From Bacteroides sp. CAG:709 (GTDB lineage: Bacteria; Bacteroidota; Bacteroidia; Bacteroidales; UBA932): 50,664 nucleotides of DNA. This document shows positions 50,207 to 50,664 of the stretch, one piece after another. The stretch's first letter is position 1, and every line of letters begins with the position of its first letter. The position numbers were made by a program, and so were the translations under genes. Under the pieces are notes generated by a model that saw nothing but the letters and a program-made list of their open reading frames with translations, searched no databases and was not told the origin of the DNA. The stretch spans positions 26,910 through 77,573 of the forward strand of contig FR882185.1 in the NCBI GenBank assembly GCA_000434935.1, written 5' to 3'.

Positions 50207-50664
50207 TTAGCCTTCGAGTAATTTGTTTAATTCTCCACTAAATTTCATATCTAGTACATTCAAAATGTCTTTTCGAATTATTTTCTCTTGACTGCTACGA
50301 ACTATTGCTTCTGCTATTTTTTCTGGCGTTTGTTTGTCATAGAATACAAGGCTGTCCACTACTGCAGATTGTTCAATTGCCGGGATTCTTATTGAGACAA
50401 CCTTGAGCCCATTTGCAAGATATACCAATATCTTTGATGGGAAGGATGTTGAATTAAATGCAGCGCTCGGGTCCTGTGTGCTCAACCCGATATGGCATTT
50501 TTGAATGAAATGCTTATAATCATTTCCTTTTAGTTCTCCTTCGAATGTGACCTTAGCTTTAGATTTAGTTTGAATTTCGTCAACAATGGTTTTGATTTTG
50601 GCAGGATCTCCAAATCCACAGATGTGAACATGATAATTTGCTGGAAGGAATTCGGCAGCGGCAG
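50207..50664 (-). CDS. Glycosyltransferase, C-terminal part (start outside the window)
   Basis: An open minus-strand frame runs from the right edge to a stop at 50207. The visible 152 residues are the C-terminal Rossmann domain of a GT-B enzyme: NYHVHICGFGDPAKIKTIVD, KCHIGLSTQDPSAAFN, TSFPSKILVYLANGLKVVS and a C-terminal helix. The internal TTG at 50485 is not a start, because the frame and the domain continue upstream. The 120 bases between it and the flippase hold nothing clear. It is the next gene of the capsule operon. Confidence 0.8.
   Translation of the reverse strand, partial: AAAEFLPANYHVHICGFGDPAKIKTIVDEIQTKSKAKVTFEGELKGNDYKHFIQKCHIGLSTQDPSAAFNSTSFPSKILVYLANGLKVVSIRIPAIEQSAVVDSLVFYDKQTPEKIAEAIVRSSQEKIIRKDILNVLDMKFSGELNKLLEG

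Noticed and set aside
1..50664. CRISPR arrays, rRNA genes and tRNA genes.
   Set aside because: No regularly spaced direct repeats and no rRNA or tRNA signature sequences were seen by eye.

Overview
The window comes from a member of the Bacteroidota, most likely order Bacteroidales. The evidence is many matches to the Bacteroidota -7 promoter element (TAnnTTTG), a TonB receptor with a carboxypeptidase-like N-terminal domain, HmuY-type and gingipain-type proteins, the coiled-coil gene/zapA/rny cluster, and a capsule locus resembling those of Bacteroides. The left half (about 1-23 kb) reads as moderately GC-rich chromosome. The right half (about 24.5-50.7 kb) is largely AT-rich accessory DNA.

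Region 1 (1-3 kb) holds the end of murF, converging with a PAP2 phosphatase and the GTPase gene obg. Region 2 (3.0-15.0 kb) is a seven-gene plus-strand operon behind a recognisable promoter: a TonB-dependent receptor, a DUF4876-like lipoprotein, a DUF6850-like outer-membrane protein, two paralogous gingipain-like (clan CD) proteins, a papain-like (C1) protein and a small lipoprotein. The last two genes appear to carry the two halves of one HmuY-type haemophore domain: the C-terminal half is fused to the papain-like protein and the N-terminal half is the lipoprotein. I read the operon as a system that digests host or dietary protein at the cell surface or in the periplasm and takes up a released ligand, possibly haem. 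Region 3 (15-23 kb) is housekeeping: dsbD, rny, a candidate 6S-like RNA, zapA and its coiled-coil partner, a WYL regulator, two small conserved-looking proteins, a MATE transporter and a nucleotidyltransferase-fold protein.

Region 4 (24-38.6 kb) is a mosaic of defence and toxin-antitoxin genes mixed with scars of a polysaccharide locus. It holds an AbiE pair, relics that look like an internally deleted DarTG pair, a GIY-YIG/DUF1883-TIR pair, an AAA_13 ATPase overlapping a WYL regulator, an AbiH protein with a long extra N-terminal region, and a two-transmembrane GAF-like protein coupled to a 67-residue protein. Between them lie two 5'-truncated DegT/DnrJ aminotransferases, three copies of the 3' end of a WecA-type transferase (one intact gene) and a WbuC-like cupin. 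An internally deleted IS1182-type element follows at 38.6-39.5 kb.

Region 5 (39.5-50.7 kb) is the body of a capsular or exopolysaccharide operon read leftward: flippase, Wzy-type polymerase, several glycosyltransferases, an acetyltransferase with a (CT)9 tract near its start, and a nucleotidyltransferase-fold protein. A two-gene module with PD-(D/E)XK-like motifs sits inside this operon. The operon continues beyond the right edge of the window. No rRNA, tRNA or CRISPR array was seen. All family names come from reading motifs by eye; no database search was run.
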